64,000 nucleotides of DNA from VFMC01 sp963791635 (GTDB taxonomy: Bacteria; Actinomycetota; Acidimicrobiia; Acidimicrobiales; Ilumatobacteraceae): contig CAWBTC010000005.1 in assembly GCA_963791635.1 (NCBI GenBank), positions 62,001-126,000 on the forward strand, in the 5' to 3' direction. Positions 47,840 to 58,300 of this stretch are shown piece after piece. Both the position numbers and the translations under genes were made by a program. The first letter of the stretch is position 1. Every line of letters begins with the position of its first letter. The notes under the pieces were generated by a model. That model was not told where the DNA came from, searched no databases, and was given only the letters and a program-made list of their open reading frames with translations.

Positions 47840-49363
47840 TCAGCGCAGGGCGAGGTTGCCCTTGTACTGGAGGTTGGTGGTTCCGGTGCCCTTGCCCTTG
47901 GCAGTTCCATTGACCGCTGAGGTCGTCATCCCCAACGTCATCGTCGCGTGAGCGATGGCGTCGGCCATTTGGCCGAGCACTCCGGGATCGACGTTGGCGA
48001 TGGTGTCACACGCTGCGTGGTAGCAGAGGTCGTACGGCACACCGGCGGTGCCGCCGTAGGTGACGGCCTCGGCCGCTGTCTTGAGGTCTTCGGCTCCGCT
48101 GAACAATCCGCCGGCCGGGATGCCGTTCTCGATGAACGCGAAGTAGTCCGACCGACCGTCGAAGGCGGTGGGCGCGCTGGGAAGGCCTTGGGAGGCGAAG
48201 TAGTCGGTGAACACGTCCTCCACCACGTTCGACCCACTCGGACCCTTGGTTCCGAACGCATCACCGTCACCGTCGTAGACGAACCGGACGGCATTCGGTG
48301 ACCCGATCATGTCGAAGTTCAGGTTCGCCGCGTGGTTCTTGATGTCCCGTGGGCTGAGTTGAGACACGTAGTACGACGAACCGATCAGGCCGTCCTCCTC
48401 ACCACTCCAGAACGCGAACCGAATGCGGTTGGTCGGGACGATTCCCAGGTTCTTCATCTGGATTGCTGTTTCGAGAATGGCTGCCGTGCCCGAGCCGTTG
48501 TCGTTGATGCCTGGGCCTTCCGGCACGCCATCGAGGTGGCCCCCGACAACAACCGTGCGATCGACGCGGCCGGCGGTGTCGGCAAGCACGTTGAAGGTGT
48601 TCACGATCTCGTCGTGCGCCTCGAACGCAACACGCAACGTCAGATCAGGAACTGTGCTGAAGTCGGCACCGAGCTGGAAGGGAGCGGAGACGACGGGGAT
48701 CGTCACTCCTGCGCTGCCCAATGTGCCGCCGAACAGGCCGAACCGGTCATCGGTCGGGTCAACGTTGCCTTGGTTGAAGATGATCGCCGCGCTGGCCCCG
48801 GCCGCGAGGGCGTTGTCGGCCTTGATGCGGAAGGTGCACCCACCACGTTGGATCAATGCGATGCGACCGGGTACGAACCCGGTGAAGTCGGCCGCCTCGC
48901 AACCACTCGTCGAGGCGCGATCGCCGTCAAGATTGATGTCGACCGACTGAACAAACGCGGTCACATCGCCCTCGGCTGAATAGTTCATGTCGAAGAAGTC
49001 CACGCCGTAGACGAAATCACGAATCGGCTCCGGGAGGGTCTGCTGCATGACAGCAACATCGACGATCGTTTCGGTGTACGAGAAAGACTGGCGTGTCGTG
49101 ACGTAGCCAGCCGCCTGAAGCTGGCTCTCGACGTATTCGGCCGACTGGACATGGCCGGTGGTGCCCGCAGAACGGTTGCCACCATTGGCGTTGGCGATGG
49201 CCTGAAACGCTTGGAGATGTTGCGTGATGTCTGCCGCCGTGACGGCTGTGCGCAACGCAGTCGTGTTGGTGCCGTTGTCGGCCCCCGTCGGCGTGGCCAA
49301 CCCCGCAACGATCAGCGCCGTGGCTGCACCCGCGCCGATGAGTGCCCTGAATCGATGAATCAC
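47840..49363 (-). CDS. Secreted M28 aminopeptidase with PA domain
   Basis: Intact 507-residue protein. A signal peptide (ALIGAGAATALIVAGLATPT) is followed by a protease-associated domain (ALIQRGGCTFRIKADNALAA). The M28 core has VVVGGHLDGVPEGPGINDNG (His and Asp ligands), AFWSGEEDGLIGSSYYV (catalytic Glu pair), LNFDMIGSPN (Asp) and LCYHAACDTIANV (His). This is the aminopeptidase Y/S type that removes N-terminal residues from peptides outside the cell. The GTG start at 49363 follows AAGGAG by 5 bases. The C-terminal 25 residues are Lys/Gly/Thr-rich. Confidence 0.93.
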   Translation of the reverse strand: MIHRFRALIGAGAATALIVAGLATPTGADNGTNTTALRTAVTAADITQHLQAFQAIANANGGNRSAGTTGHVQSAEYVESQLQAAGYVTTRQSFSYTETIVDVAVMQQTLPEPIRDFVYGVDFFDMNYSAEGDVTAFVQSVDINLDGDRASTSGCEAADFTGFVPGRIALIQRGGCTFRIKADNALAAGASAAIIFNQGNVDPTDDRFGLFGGTLGSAGVTIPVVSAPFQLGADFSTVPDLTLRVAFEAHDEIVNTFNVLADTAGRVDRTVVVGGHLDGVPEGPGINDNGSGTAAILETAIQMKNLGIVPTNRIRFAFWSGEEDGLIGSSYYVSQLSPRDIKNHAANLNFDMIGSPNAVRFVYDGDGDAFGTKGPSGSNVVEDVFTDYFASQGLPSAPTAFDGRSDYFAFIENGIPAGGLFSGAEDLKTAAEAVTYGGTAGVPYDLCYHAACDTIANVDPGVLGQMADAIAHATMTLGMTTSAVNGTAKGKGTGTTNLQYKGNLALR

Positions 49364-49643
49364 ACATGCTCCTTCGGTTTCAGCGTCGTCCGCCGTTCGA
49401 GCGACACCGTCAGCGACTGTAGATCGCCCCGATATGGGTCGTGAACAAGGCGTCGGAGCCCGGTCGCTTGTTGGAGTCGAATACTGCGTCGTACCTGGTC
49501 AGGCTGCTCTTCGGTGTTCGTTGCCGATTCGTAGAAGCGGGTGGATTTCACGACCCGAAGGTGGTGCGGATCCGCTGGCGCAGGCGCCGGGGAAACCTCC
49601 GGTGGCTGCTGGTCGAATCCCGATCACCAGACCGAGCATCACG

Positions 49644-49808
49644 ACCCGACCCGTCATGGCTGCACTCGATGCCGGGGTGTCGCTACGAGACGTCCAACTC
49701 ACAGCCCGACATGCCGATCCGCGAACGACCATGATCTACGACCGCCGACGAGAGAACTTCGACCGGCACGCCGCCGACGTCGTCGTCGCCTTCGTCGCCG
49801 GGGCATGA
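49644..49808 (+). pseudogene. C-terminal relic of a tyrosine recombinase
   Basis: The frame reads MAALDAGVSLRDVQLTARHA and then MIYDRRRENFDRHAADVVV, which is the end of an XerD-like integrase: the box with Arg-His and the nucleophile Tyr (Met-Ile-Tyr-Asp). The preceding 300 residues of a recombinase are absent; upstream sequence has no coding character. It converges with the PIN gene and shows that an older mobile element once sat here. Confidence 0.65.
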
Positions 49809-49833
49809 GCCTGGAGAGTCGGCTCGCCGAAGG

Positions 49834-50223
49834 TCAGACGAGCAAGAACGAGCACCGGGTTCCAGGCGCGTTCGCCAGCCTCGCATCTGCCGTCAGGAGC
49901 GCGACGTCGAGCGTCTCCGCCAGAGCGACGTAACAAGCGTCGTAGGCGGTGACGTTCGATCGGAGCTCCCAACACCGACGCAGCAGAGGCGTCGTGGGGT
50001 ACAGCGTGATCGGGAGGGCGAGCAGATCGTCCACGGCGTCGTTCGCCTGCTGCGCGTTCAGAGTCCCGGAAGCGAGGTGACGGCGGACGACGGAGAGCAC
50101 CTCCACCCGAAGCAGATCCGGCGCCGCGAAGGTCTGCCCCCTCGCGGCTGCTCGGAACACGTCACCGTCAGAGCCGCCGTCCGCGATCAACGGCGCAACA
50201 ACCGAGGCATCAACGACGAGCAC
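49834..50223 (-). CDS. PIN-domain toxin (VapC type)
   Basis: Intact 129-residue protein. MLVVDASVVAPLIADGG has the first catalytic Asp, LLRVEVLSVVRRHLA the Glu, and NVTAYDACYVALAETLDVAL with LLTADARLANA the third and fourth acidic residues of the RNase site. VapC toxins cut RNA, often tRNA, when freed from the antitoxin. Its start overlaps the end of the antitoxin gene by 14 bases, the usual layout of antitoxin first, toxin second. Confidence 0.88.
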   Translation of the reverse strand: MLVVDASVVAPLIADGGSDGDVFRAAARGQTFAAPDLLRVEVLSVVRRHLASGTLNAQQANDAVDDLLALPITLYPTTPLLRRCWELRSNVTAYDACYVALAETLDVALLTADARLANAPGTRCSFLLV

Positions 50224-50440
50224 GCTCGTCCCGAAGCGCTGCGATCGTGCTGGTTCGCGAGACGCTGCCCTTGTGGCGTCGCTCGATCAGATCGATCACC
50301 TCGTCGACAGTCGGCGTCGATGCGATGACGACGAGCTGTGCCGACAGGTACTGCTGAAGCGACTGGCCGGCCAACTCGGCCTTTCGGACCAACGCCTCGT
50401 GCACATCTTCGGGTACCTCACGAATCTGAACATTCGGCAT
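50210..50440 (-). CDS. FitA/VapB-type antitoxin
   Basis: 76 residues. The N terminus NVQIREVPEDVHEALVRKAE is a ribbon-helix-helix DNA-binding segment of the Arc/FitA type, followed by a toxin-binding tail ending IAALRDERARR. It should neutralise the PIN toxin and repress the promoter. The ATG lies 6 bases downstream of a TAAAAT box, so the mRNA is probably leaderless. Confidence 0.85.
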   Translation of the reverse strand: MPNVQIREVPEDVHEALVRKAELAGQSLQQYLSAQLVVIASTPTVDEVIDLIERRHKGSVSRTSTIAALRDERARR

Positions 50441-50460
50441 GCATGCATTTTACATGCGCG
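50441..50460 (-). promoter_or_regulatory. Leaderless promoter and palindrome of the toxin-antitoxin pair
   Basis: On the minus strand TAAAAT (50447-50452) is followed by GCATGC and the ATG, which places the transcription start at the start codon. The overlapping TGCATGCA palindrome is a likely operator for the ribbon-helix-helix antitoxin. Confidence 0.5.
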
Positions 50461-50810
50461 CCTCCGCTTCGGTCAACCACCGAGCCGGAACCGCCCCTAC
50501 CGCCGGCTGGTCGGTACCTGTTTGGCTGGGGTGCCGCGGTGAGCACCCGCTCAGCGCGAGAACGGCGCTTCGTCGCCCATTCGACCGAGTCGAAGCCGCT
50601 TGGGGGCTGGATCGTCTCGAAGTAGACGTTCTCGGCGGCGTCCGGTCGACGATGAACGGTGAGATGAGGCGGCGCACCACCGTTGAGGACCTGAGCGAAG
50701 ACCGCGGGTCAGCGGGAGCGCATACGACGTCGAGTCGGTCGCTCCGGCCCTGAGCTGCTGTCGAATCCGCAACGTGTGCCTGATCGGATTTCGGTGGCCG
50801 ACAGGGGTGG
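50461..50810. other. Gene-free stretch upstream of the toxin-antitoxin pair
   Basis: About 350 bases with no convincing frame, RNA gene or repeat. It lies downstream of the small membrane protein gene and upstream of the antitoxin promoter. Confidence 0.45.
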
Positions 50811-51194
50811 TCAGCCCGCGGCGCCGCTCACGGTGAGGTAAGCCTGCAGGATCAAGATCAGGCCCATGGCACCCAACCGTGGCATCGAAATCACGACACC
50901 GTCCAGGCGGTCGAGCACCATGACCCCCACTTGGAGCAGGACGACCCACCCGATCGTGACCGTGCTGAGGTCGACGAAGTCGAGGCTCTTGCCGTAGACC
51001 ACGAAGAGAAGGCCGAAGACGATGATGCCCCCGATCATCGAGACGATCGATCGGTGGTCCGCCCACGAGCGTGCGAACATGGCACCGATCAGGTCGAGTC
51101 CGGCGAGTGCGACCATCACTGCGATCACCGGGACGATCGATCGGTGGGTGCCGGTCACAGCGACGTCGCTCATGTCGTTGGGCAGGTTCAGCAC
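50811..51194 (-). CDS. Small four-TM membrane protein
   Basis: Intact 127-residue protein with four hydrophobic segments (VPVIAVMVALAGLDLIGAMF; VSMIGGIIVFGLLFVVYG; VTIGWVVLLQVGVMVL; LGAMGLILILQAYLTV). Charged loops alternate, and no known domain is seen. The GTG start at 51194 has GGGAG 9 bases upstream and overlaps the stop of the arginine decarboxylase-like gene, so both are translated together. A transporter or regulator for the amine product is a guess from context. Confidence 0.7.
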   Translation of the reverse strand: MLNLPNDMSDVAVTGTHRSIVPVIAVMVALAGLDLIGAMFARSWADHRSIVSMIGGIIVFGLLFVVYGKSLDFVDLSTVTIGWVVLLQVGVMVLDRLDGVVISMPRLGAMGLILILQAYLTVSGAAG

Positions 51195-51718
51195 GACTGG
51201 AGCTCCCGGTCAGCAGGCAGCACCCGGCGGGCGGCGGCCGTGTCCGGATCCCAGGCCTCGGTCTGGTAGGCGCACAGCACCAGCGCGCAGATCGGTCGAT
51301 CGACCACCGTGCCGCCGATGAGCCGTCGACGCGATGGCCCGAGTCGAAGGCTGCGGCCGTGTTGGAGGTGGTCGAGGCTCGCGTCGATCTGGTCTCGTAC
51401 GCGGCGTTCGCTCGGGCCTTCGTGCTCCACGAAGAGCCCCTTGCCCGACTGGTCTTGTGCCCAGCCGACGCCGGCCCATGCCTGCTCGCCCGGTCGACTC
51501 GCCCGCTGCTCGGCGTAGACCACGTAGAGACGATCGCCCCACGATCCGCCCGGTGACGACATCGCGCCGTCGCACTCGGTCAGGTGCGAGGCCGGTGGGA
51601 TCATCGAACTGAGCCGGACGAGGTTGTAGTTGGCCGCGCCCACCTGCAACAAGGCGTCGTCGAACGCCGCCAATTCGGTCGGGCCGGTACCGACGGCCGC
51701 TGCGAGCTGGAGGATCAT
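51188..51718 (-). CDS. Pyruvoyl-dependent arginine decarboxylase-like protein
   Basis: 176 residues from the ATG at 51718. It shows the family pattern: GTGPTELAAFDDALLQVGAA, then NYNLVRLSSMIPPASHL. In characterised enzymes the chain cuts itself between two serines in this position (here Ser37-Ser38), creating an N-terminal pyruvoyl cofactor on the alpha chain. The rest has DRLYVVYAEQRASRPGEQAW and ends with the ALVLCAYQTEAWD segment. The reaction would be arginine to agmatine plus carbon dioxide. An upstream in-frame extension of 28 residues is unconserved. The gene faces away from the LAL regulator. Confidence 0.75.
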   Translation of the reverse strand: MILQLAAAVGTGPTELAAFDDALLQVGAANYNLVRLSSMIPPASHLTECDGAMSSPGGSWGDRLYVVYAEQRASRPGEQAWAGVGWAQDQSGKGLFVEHEGPSERRVRDQIDASLDHLQHGRSLRLGPSRRRLIGGTVVDRPICALVLCAYQTEAWDPDTAAARRVLPADRELQSC

Positions 51719-51891
51719 CGCTCGCTCGCAAGGTGAGGCGCACCGCTCGTCGGTCGGGTCGTGTCGTGCTTCAGGTCGTGTTCCATGTGGTCCAACCTGC
51801 ACCTAAGGCCCCACCTGAGACATCGGGAGAATGCCGTATCTCCGGGAGAAGCGGCGAAAACTCGGTTCCGAGGTGGCGCGATACTTAGCGG

Positions 51892-54801
51892 ATGCCGCGA
51901 GCCCCGGTTCGGCGCCGATTCATCGGCCGGAGTGAGGAACTCGAGCGCCTCCACGCGATGCTCGATCGCGCGGTGAACGGAACTGCCCAGTTCGCACTGA
52001 TCGCGGGCGCCGCAGGTGTCGGCAAGTCGAGCCTGCTCGACGAGTTCGCGGGCCGTGCCGGAATGCCACTACTCGTCGGTTCGTGCCTCCCCCTCGGCGA
52101 GCACGGGGTGCCATTCGCTCCGATCGTCGAGATCCTTCGTTCCATGGAGTCCGACCCACGTCACGCGGCGTTCTTCCCGGCGGGGCTCGGCAGTCTGGAA
52201 CCGACGGAACCGGCGATCGCGACCGGCGCGCCTGAACCGACAAGCCGAGTCCAGCTGTTCCAATCGGTGCTCGCGTTGTTGGCCCGGCTCGCCCGTTCCG
52301 GGTCGACCATCCTGGTGATCGAAGACATTCACTGGGCCGATCGATCGACGCGTGACCTGTTGTCGTTTCTGATCCCGAACCTGCGCTCCGAGCCACTGCT
52401 CGTGGTCATGACGTACCGCACCGAAGACGTGCACCGTGACCATCCGTTGCGACCGACGTTGGCGGAGTTCCAACGGAACCCTTCGGTCGAACACTTCGAC
52501 ATCCTGTCGTTCGACCGCGTGCTCGCGGCCGCACACATTGCGAACCTGACCGGCGCGCAACCCGCGTCGGCTCTGGTCGATGCGGTCATGCAGCGCACGG
52601 AAGGGAACCCGTACTTCATCGAGGAGCTCGCGGCAGCCGACTCGTTCACGGGTGGCACCCTTCCGGCCTCGTTGCGGGAGCTGCTCCTGGTGCGAACCGA
52701 TGTGTTGTCGGCGGACGCTCGGCGGACGCTTCGGATCCTCGCCCTCGCCGACTCGCAGGTCGATGATCGTTCGCTGGCCCTCGTCGCTCAGCAGCCGGTC
52801 GATGATGTGCGCGAGCACGTTCGCGAGGCAATCGATCGTCGCCTCCTCGTGCAGACCGCGACCGGAACCCGGTTCGCCCATGCGTTGCTGCGCGAGGTGC
52901 TGAAAGACGATCTCCTGGTCGGCGAACGCGCCGAGTATCACGCCGCGTTGGCGAATCTGCTCGACGCCGAAGTCGACCGGGTCGCCAGCAATCGTGCCGG
53001 GTCCCTGGCTTTGCTGGCCCATCATCGGGCCGGCGCCGGTGATATGGCCGGAGCGCTCCAGGCGTGGAGCATGGCAGCGACCGCGGCCGAGGAGATCTTC
53101 GCATTCGCCGAAGCCCATCACCACCTCTCGAGGATCATCGCGAACTGGAACCGAGCGCCCTCGGCTGAGGCGCTCGTCGATGCCCCCTACCACGAGGTCG
53201 TCGCTCGGGCCGCCGAGAACGCCTTCATGGCCGGATCGGCCGACGTTGCGTGCGCGCTCGCTCGGGAGGCGATCGAGCTCGTCGACGCCGTTGACCACCC
53301 GCGCCGGTCCGGGGTGCTCCACGAACGGTTGGCGCGGTATGTACGCGACACGGCCGACGCTGACCAGGCGCTGCAACTCGTGCGGCGCGCTGTCGACCTG
53401 GTGCCGTCGGAGCCACCGTCGACCGATCGCGCACGTGTGCTCGCCGGCTTGGCCGGCCAACTGATGACCGACGGGCAGTACGGCGAAGCCAGGCGACTCG
53501 CTACCGAGGCGGTCGAGATGGCCCGGGCGTGCGGTTCGGTGCTCGCCGAGTCCGATGCCCTCAACACGCTCGGCGTTCTGGCCACGATGATCGACGACGT
53601 CGAACTCGGTATCTCACTGATCCGCACGGCACGCGAGTTGGCCGAGCGGAGCGGTGATCCCCACCAGCAGATGCGGAGCTACTGGAACGCTGTGTCGTGC
53701 TTGTCGGACGCCGGGGAGTGGGAACGCGCGCTGGTCGCCTTCCACGAGGCCGAAGCGCAGCTCCCGCGACTCGGATTGGAGCACCTCCTTCCCGACCTGT
53801 TCGCCAACGCGGCAGACATCCTGTTGCGGCTCGGCCGATGGGATGAGGCCCAAGCCATCGTCGACGAGGCTCGAGAGCGGTTCACCGACGAAACCGACGT
53901 GCCGGTGATGTCGGAGTTGCTGGCCGAACGAGGAGACTTCGACACGGCGCGCGAACTGATCGGTGCGCGTCTGGCGAGACATGTTTTCACGGACCGGGAG
54001 CAACAGGGATGGCCGCTGGTCCATCTTGCGGCGTTGGAGAACTGGCAGGGTCATCATGATGCCGCTCGGGTGGCCGTCGATGAAGCGCTGGAGATCACCG
54101 CGGGCACCGAGTCGCCGATGGCGACGGCATACGCACTTGCCATCGGATGCCGATGTGAGGCCGACGTCGCAGAGCACGCACGGCGATACGACCACACCGC
54201 GGAGGAGGAACGCGCCAACAGTCGGGCCCGGTCGTTCGTCGACCACATGTCGACGCTGATGCAACGCCCTGGGCCGGCCGAGGGTTGGAAGCGTGAGGTG
54301 GGAGCGCTCCGTCTGCAGTGTGACGCGGAGTTGCTCCGTGCCGGCGGCATCGGGGATCCGACCGCATGGGCGACGGTGACCGCTGCTTGGGACGCAATGA
54401 ACATGCCGTATCACGGCGCCTACACGCGGTTCCGGCAGGCCGAAGCCGCCATCGTGGTGGCAACCGAACGCGATCGCGTCAGCGAGCTTCTGATGGAGGC
54501 ACATCGGGTGTCCTGTTCGCTCGGCGCCGCCCCGCTCCAACTGATGATCGAGGCGTTCGCTCGCCGCTGCCGACTCGAGATCGGAACGACACAACTGGAC
54601 CTTCACCCGGCTCTGACGAAACGCGAGCACGAGGTACTCCAGCGATTGAGCGCCGGCGACACCAACCGCCAGATCGCGGCGGCGTTGTTCATCAGCGAGA
54701 AGACTGCCAGCGTCCACGTCTCCAATGTGATCCGCAAGCTCGGCGTCTCGAATCGAGGCCAGGCTGCCGCTCTCGCTCACCGCTCTGGCCTCGTGACGTG
54801 A
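51892..54801 (+). CDS. LAL-type LuxR family transcriptional regulator
   Basis: Intact 969-residue regulator. Walker A (GAAGVGKSS, residues 39-47) and Walker B (ILVIEDIHWAD, 140-150) form the N-terminal ATPase; the centre is helical repeats of the TPR type; the C terminus is a LuxR helix-turn-helix (LTKREHEVLQRLSAGDTNRQ; KTASVHVSNVIRKLGVSNRG). Large ATP-binding LuxR regulators usually respond to a small inducer and activate pathway genes. A GATACT box lies 6 bases before the ATG, again compatible with a leaderless transcript. It is divergent from the arginine decarboxylase-like gene. Confidence 0.92.
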   Translation: MPRAPVRRRFIGRSEELERLHAMLDRAVNGTAQFALIAGAAGVGKSSLLDEFAGRAGMPLLVGSCLPLGEHGVPFAPIVEILRSMESDPRHAAFFPAGLGSLEPTEPAIATGAPEPTSRVQLFQSVLALLARLARSGSTILVIEDIHWADRSTRDLLSFLIPNLRSEPLLVVMTYRTEDVHRDHPLRPTLAEFQRNPSVEHFDILSFDRVLAAAHIANLTGAQPASALVDAVMQRTEGNPYFIEELAAADSFTGGTLPASLRELLLVRTDVLSADARRTLRILALADSQVDDRSLALVAQQPVDDVREHVREAIDRRLLVQTATGTRFAHALLREVLKDDLLVGERAEYHAALANLLDAEVDRVASNRAGSLALLAHHRAGAGDMAGALQAWSMAATAAEEIFAFAEAHHHLSRIIANWNRAPSAEALVDAPYHEVVARAAENAFMAGSADVACALAREAIELVDAVDHPRRSGVLHERLARYVRDTADADQALQLVRRAVDLVPSEPPSTDRARVLAGLAGQLMTDGQYGEARRLATEAVEMARACGSVLAESDALNTLGVLATMIDDVELGISLIRTARELAERSGDPHQQMRSYWNAVSCLSDAGEWERALVAFHEAEAQLPRLGLEHLLPDLFANAADILLRLGRWDEAQAIVDEARERFTDETDVPVMSELLAERGDFDTARELIGARLARHVFTDREQQGWPLVHLAALENWQGHHDAARVAVDEALEITAGTESPMATAYALAIGCRCEADVAEHARRYDHTAEEERANSRARSFVDHMSTLMQRPGPAEGWKREVGALRLQCDAELLRAGGIGDPTAWATVTAAWDAMNMPYHGAYTRFRQAEAAIVVATERDRVSELLMEAHRVSCSLGAAPLQLMIEAFARRCRLEIGTTQLDLHPALTKREHEVLQRLSAGDTNRQIAAALFISEKTASVHVSNVIRKLGVSNRGQAAALAHRSGLVT

Positions 54802-54899
54802 CGGTTGAGCGAAGATCGAACCCGAACGATTCTGCAGACGAGGCGAACCCCAATTTCGACCCGGTCGTGAAGCCGGTCCGGCCGAGCGACAACAGGCCG

Positions 54900-55151
54900 T
54901 CACCTTCTCGACGGGACCGGCATATCGGATGACGGCACGAGAGTCTGGGTCGTCGACGCCGAGAGTGCAGGCTGACGAGCCGCGGCGATCGGTGGTGGAC
55001 CGCCGCGGTGGATGCCGTGCCACAGGGCCGAGCCCTCGGGCTCGGACGCCCAGTCGACGTCGTCGGTGACGAGGTCGAGGATGGTGGTGACGTCGCCGCG
55101 GCCGAAGGCGGCGTAGATGTCCTGGACGGTGGTGATGTTGGTGTTGGTCAT
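54900..55151 (-). pseudogene. SnoaL-like (NTF2 fold) protein, truncated
   Basis: MTNTNITTVQDIYAAFGRGD and VTTILDLVTDDVDWASEPEG are a typical SnoaL/NTF2-like N terminus. After the ALWHGIHRGG segment the sequence stops resembling the family and ends early; a normal protein would have about 60 more residues with two further strands. Both neighbouring genes are intact. It is either a decayed gene or one broken by an indel near 54990. Confidence 0.55.
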
Positions 55152-55352
55152 GCCCCGTGGGGCGGCCGATGGTGTCGGCTTGTTCGACGAGGCGGCCGAT
55201 CCCGAACGGTCCTCGACGGTCATGATCCATCTCGTGTGCCCGACTACCGTGGCGCCTGTGGACACAGGCCCGCTCGTCTCGTCGTTCGTTGGTCCATCGG
55301 GTGTTTCCAAAGCCAAGATGAGCGGGCGATTCCGTCACGAGTGTGAGCCGTC

Positions 55353-58300
55353 ATGACCGCGACCGTGAGTACCGGAGCGATCCTGTTCACGGACATGGTG
55401 GATTCCACTGCACTGCGTTCTCGCCTGGGCGAGGACGAGGCCGATGTACTGCGATTGCACCACGATCATCTCCTCGCCGCCGAGGTTGCGGCACACAGTG
55501 GCACGGTGGCTCGATGGACCGGCGATGGCGTGAAGGCGGGCTTTGCCTCGGCATCCGATGCCGTCGCCGCCGCGGTGTCGATCCAGCGAGCAGTCGTCGC
55601 CTACGGACTGCGGGCCGACGCGGTGGCCGTGTTCCAGGTGCGGATCGGCATCTCTGCCGGCGAGGTCACGATCGATGAAGCCGGCGATCATCACGGCGTC
55701 GCCGTCGTCGAGGCCGCCCGCCTCGAGGCGCTTGCCAGGCCAGGGGACATCCTGGCCACCGAGATGGTGCGGATGCTCGGTCAACGGCGCGCCAACGTCG
55801 AGTTCGAGGAGGTGGGTGAGCGCACGCTCAAGGGGCTCGACCTGCCAGTGCGCGTGTATCGGGTGGTCGACTCGCGCGGATCGACGGCACCCCCGCTGCC
55901 TCGATTCCTCGTCGCCGATGGCCGCCTCCCACTCGTCGGCCGCGACGAGCAACTCGAGGCGTTCCAGGCGCGGTGGGGCGCGACCCGAGCGGGCCAGGCG
56001 GGGTTGATGCTTGTGCGCGGGCAGGCCGGTATCGGCAAGACCCGCTTCGTCTCTCGATGTGCCGGGATTGCCCATGAGGGAGGGGCGTTGGTGCTCGCAG
56101 GCCAGTGCAGCAGCGACGTCGACGTTCCCTACGAACCGTTGGCGATGGCGTTTCGCAACGCTGCCGGCCTCGACGATGCGCTCGGCGCCGCGCTCGACGG
56201 CCGCTCCGGTGCCTTGGGCCGCCTCTTCCCCGGCGGCTCGTCGAGTTCCGCCGATGCGCAACCGGCACTCGCCCGGCTCGATCTGTTCGAAGCAGTCGCG
56301 GCGCTGCTGCAGCGGTTGAGCATCTCCTACCCGGTGATGCTCGTGGTCGACGACCTGCACTGGGCCACTGCACCCACCGTGCTGCTCCTTCGCCACCTGA
56401 TCACCGATCGGCAGGACCAACGGCTGCTCATCGTCGGCACCTACCGGGAGGGCGACCTCGCCACGTCTCACCCGCTCCGGGAACTTCTGGCCGAGACCCG
56501 ATCCGCGAGTCACACCACGCTGGTCGACCCCGGGCTGTTCTCCGAGGCCGACATGGCTCGCCTGATCACCACCCTCGTCCCGACCGCGCCGTTCGGGCGT
56601 GTCGCGGTGGTTGCCCACACCGTGCAGCGCGAGACGGCCGGCAACCCGTTCTTCACCGCGGAACTGCTCCAACACCTGACCTCGACGGGCCAACTCGAAC
56701 GAGCCCTCGAAGGCGATGCCGAGCCTCACCTCTCCGTGCCGGAGTCGGTGACCGACGTCGTCACCCAGCGGCTGGAGCGGCTGGCGGCGGGCGCCACCGA
56801 TGTCCTGCGCATCGGGGCGTTGATCGGGCTGACGTTCGACGTCGATCTGGTCGCCGACGTCGCCGGAATACCCGCAGACGACGTGCTGGACGTGCTCGAG
56901 GGCGTGGCGCGTGCGGGCTTGGTCAACGAGGTGGGTGTCGATCGGTTCGCGTTCGTGCACGCCATCGTCCGCACCGCGCTCCTGGACGAGTTGAGTGAGA
57001 GCAGGCGTGCCCGTGCCCACCGCAAGGTCGCGGAGGCCCTGGAATCTCGTGGCGCCGATCAGTTCGACGAGCTGGCCCGGCACTGGCAACTCGCCGGTGT
57101 GGACTCCAACTCCACGAAGTATCTGGCGAGGGCAGCCGAGCGCGACATGGTCGCGCTGGCCTACGAGTCCGCCGCGAACTCGGTATCAGCAGGTGATCGA
57201 GCTCCTCAATCACGACCCACGAGTCGACGTCGTCGCGCGGACCAAGGCGTGGCTCGGCTACGGAGCCGCTTGTCGGGCGCTGGGTGACCCGACGTACAAG
57301 GAGGCGGTGGCGCGTGCCGGCCGGTTGGCTCGCGCTGCCCGCGACCCCGACCTGATCGTCGAGGCCGCGTCGCTCAGTACGGAGTTGGGCACATCGTTCT
57401 TCTACATCGCCGAGATGCCTCACACCGAGATGATCGAGCTCTGCGAAGATGCCATCGCGATGGTGCCGGGCGCCTCGTCGATGCGGGTCCGACTACTGGC
57501 GACGTTGGCCTCGCACCTCACGTTCGCCCCGACCAACGAGCAACGGGCCGCACTGATCGAGGAAGCGAACACGTTGGCCGCCGAAGTCGGCGACCCGTTG
57601 CTGACCGCCTCGGTGCTGCACGCCGAGTTCGTCTGCATGTGGGAGCCGGCGACGCTCGACCGGCGTGAACACATCACCCGCGAGCTCGGCCGGCTGGCGC
57701 GAGCCACGGGCGACGCACGTGTTGCGTTCCTCAGCGGGTTCTTCGCTGCGTACTGCCTCGTCGAGCGAGGCGATGTCCCGACATCGGTCGATCAGTTGAG
57801 GCGAATCGGCTCAGAGCTCGAATCGACGCACCCCAGTCAGTACGACCAGTTCCTCATCGAACGGCTCGGCCTCTCCATCGACGTGTTTCGCTCGGTTCCT
57901 GGTGCGCAACGAGCCGTCGACGACCTCTTTCAGCGGCACGGCCGATCGCACATCGACGCTGAGCCGACATGGACGATCCAGACGGCCGTTCTCGCGTTTC
58001 AGACGGGCGCGTTGGGCGAGCTCCTCGGCTCGCTGCAGGCCATGACCACCGGGCCTCAATCCCGGATGTGGTCCTCCGGTCTGGCGATCGCCCTGTTGTG
58101 GTCGGGCGACGCCATCGGAGCCCAACAGGTGATCGACCAGATGTGCGACATCCCGCGGAACTACTTCTGGCTGGCGGCGACGCAAGCGGTGACGGAGGTT
58201 GCCGCCGAGCTCGGCCACCGCGACCACTGCCGCCGACTCTACGACGAGTTGCTGCCCTACCGCGGACGCATCGGTGTGACGGGGGGTGGGTCGTCGTGCT

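Noticed and set aside
49434..49643. N-terminal part of an integrase in the same frame as the relic
   Set aside because: This segment shows no recombinase motifs; only the last 55 residues match, so the feature was limited to those.
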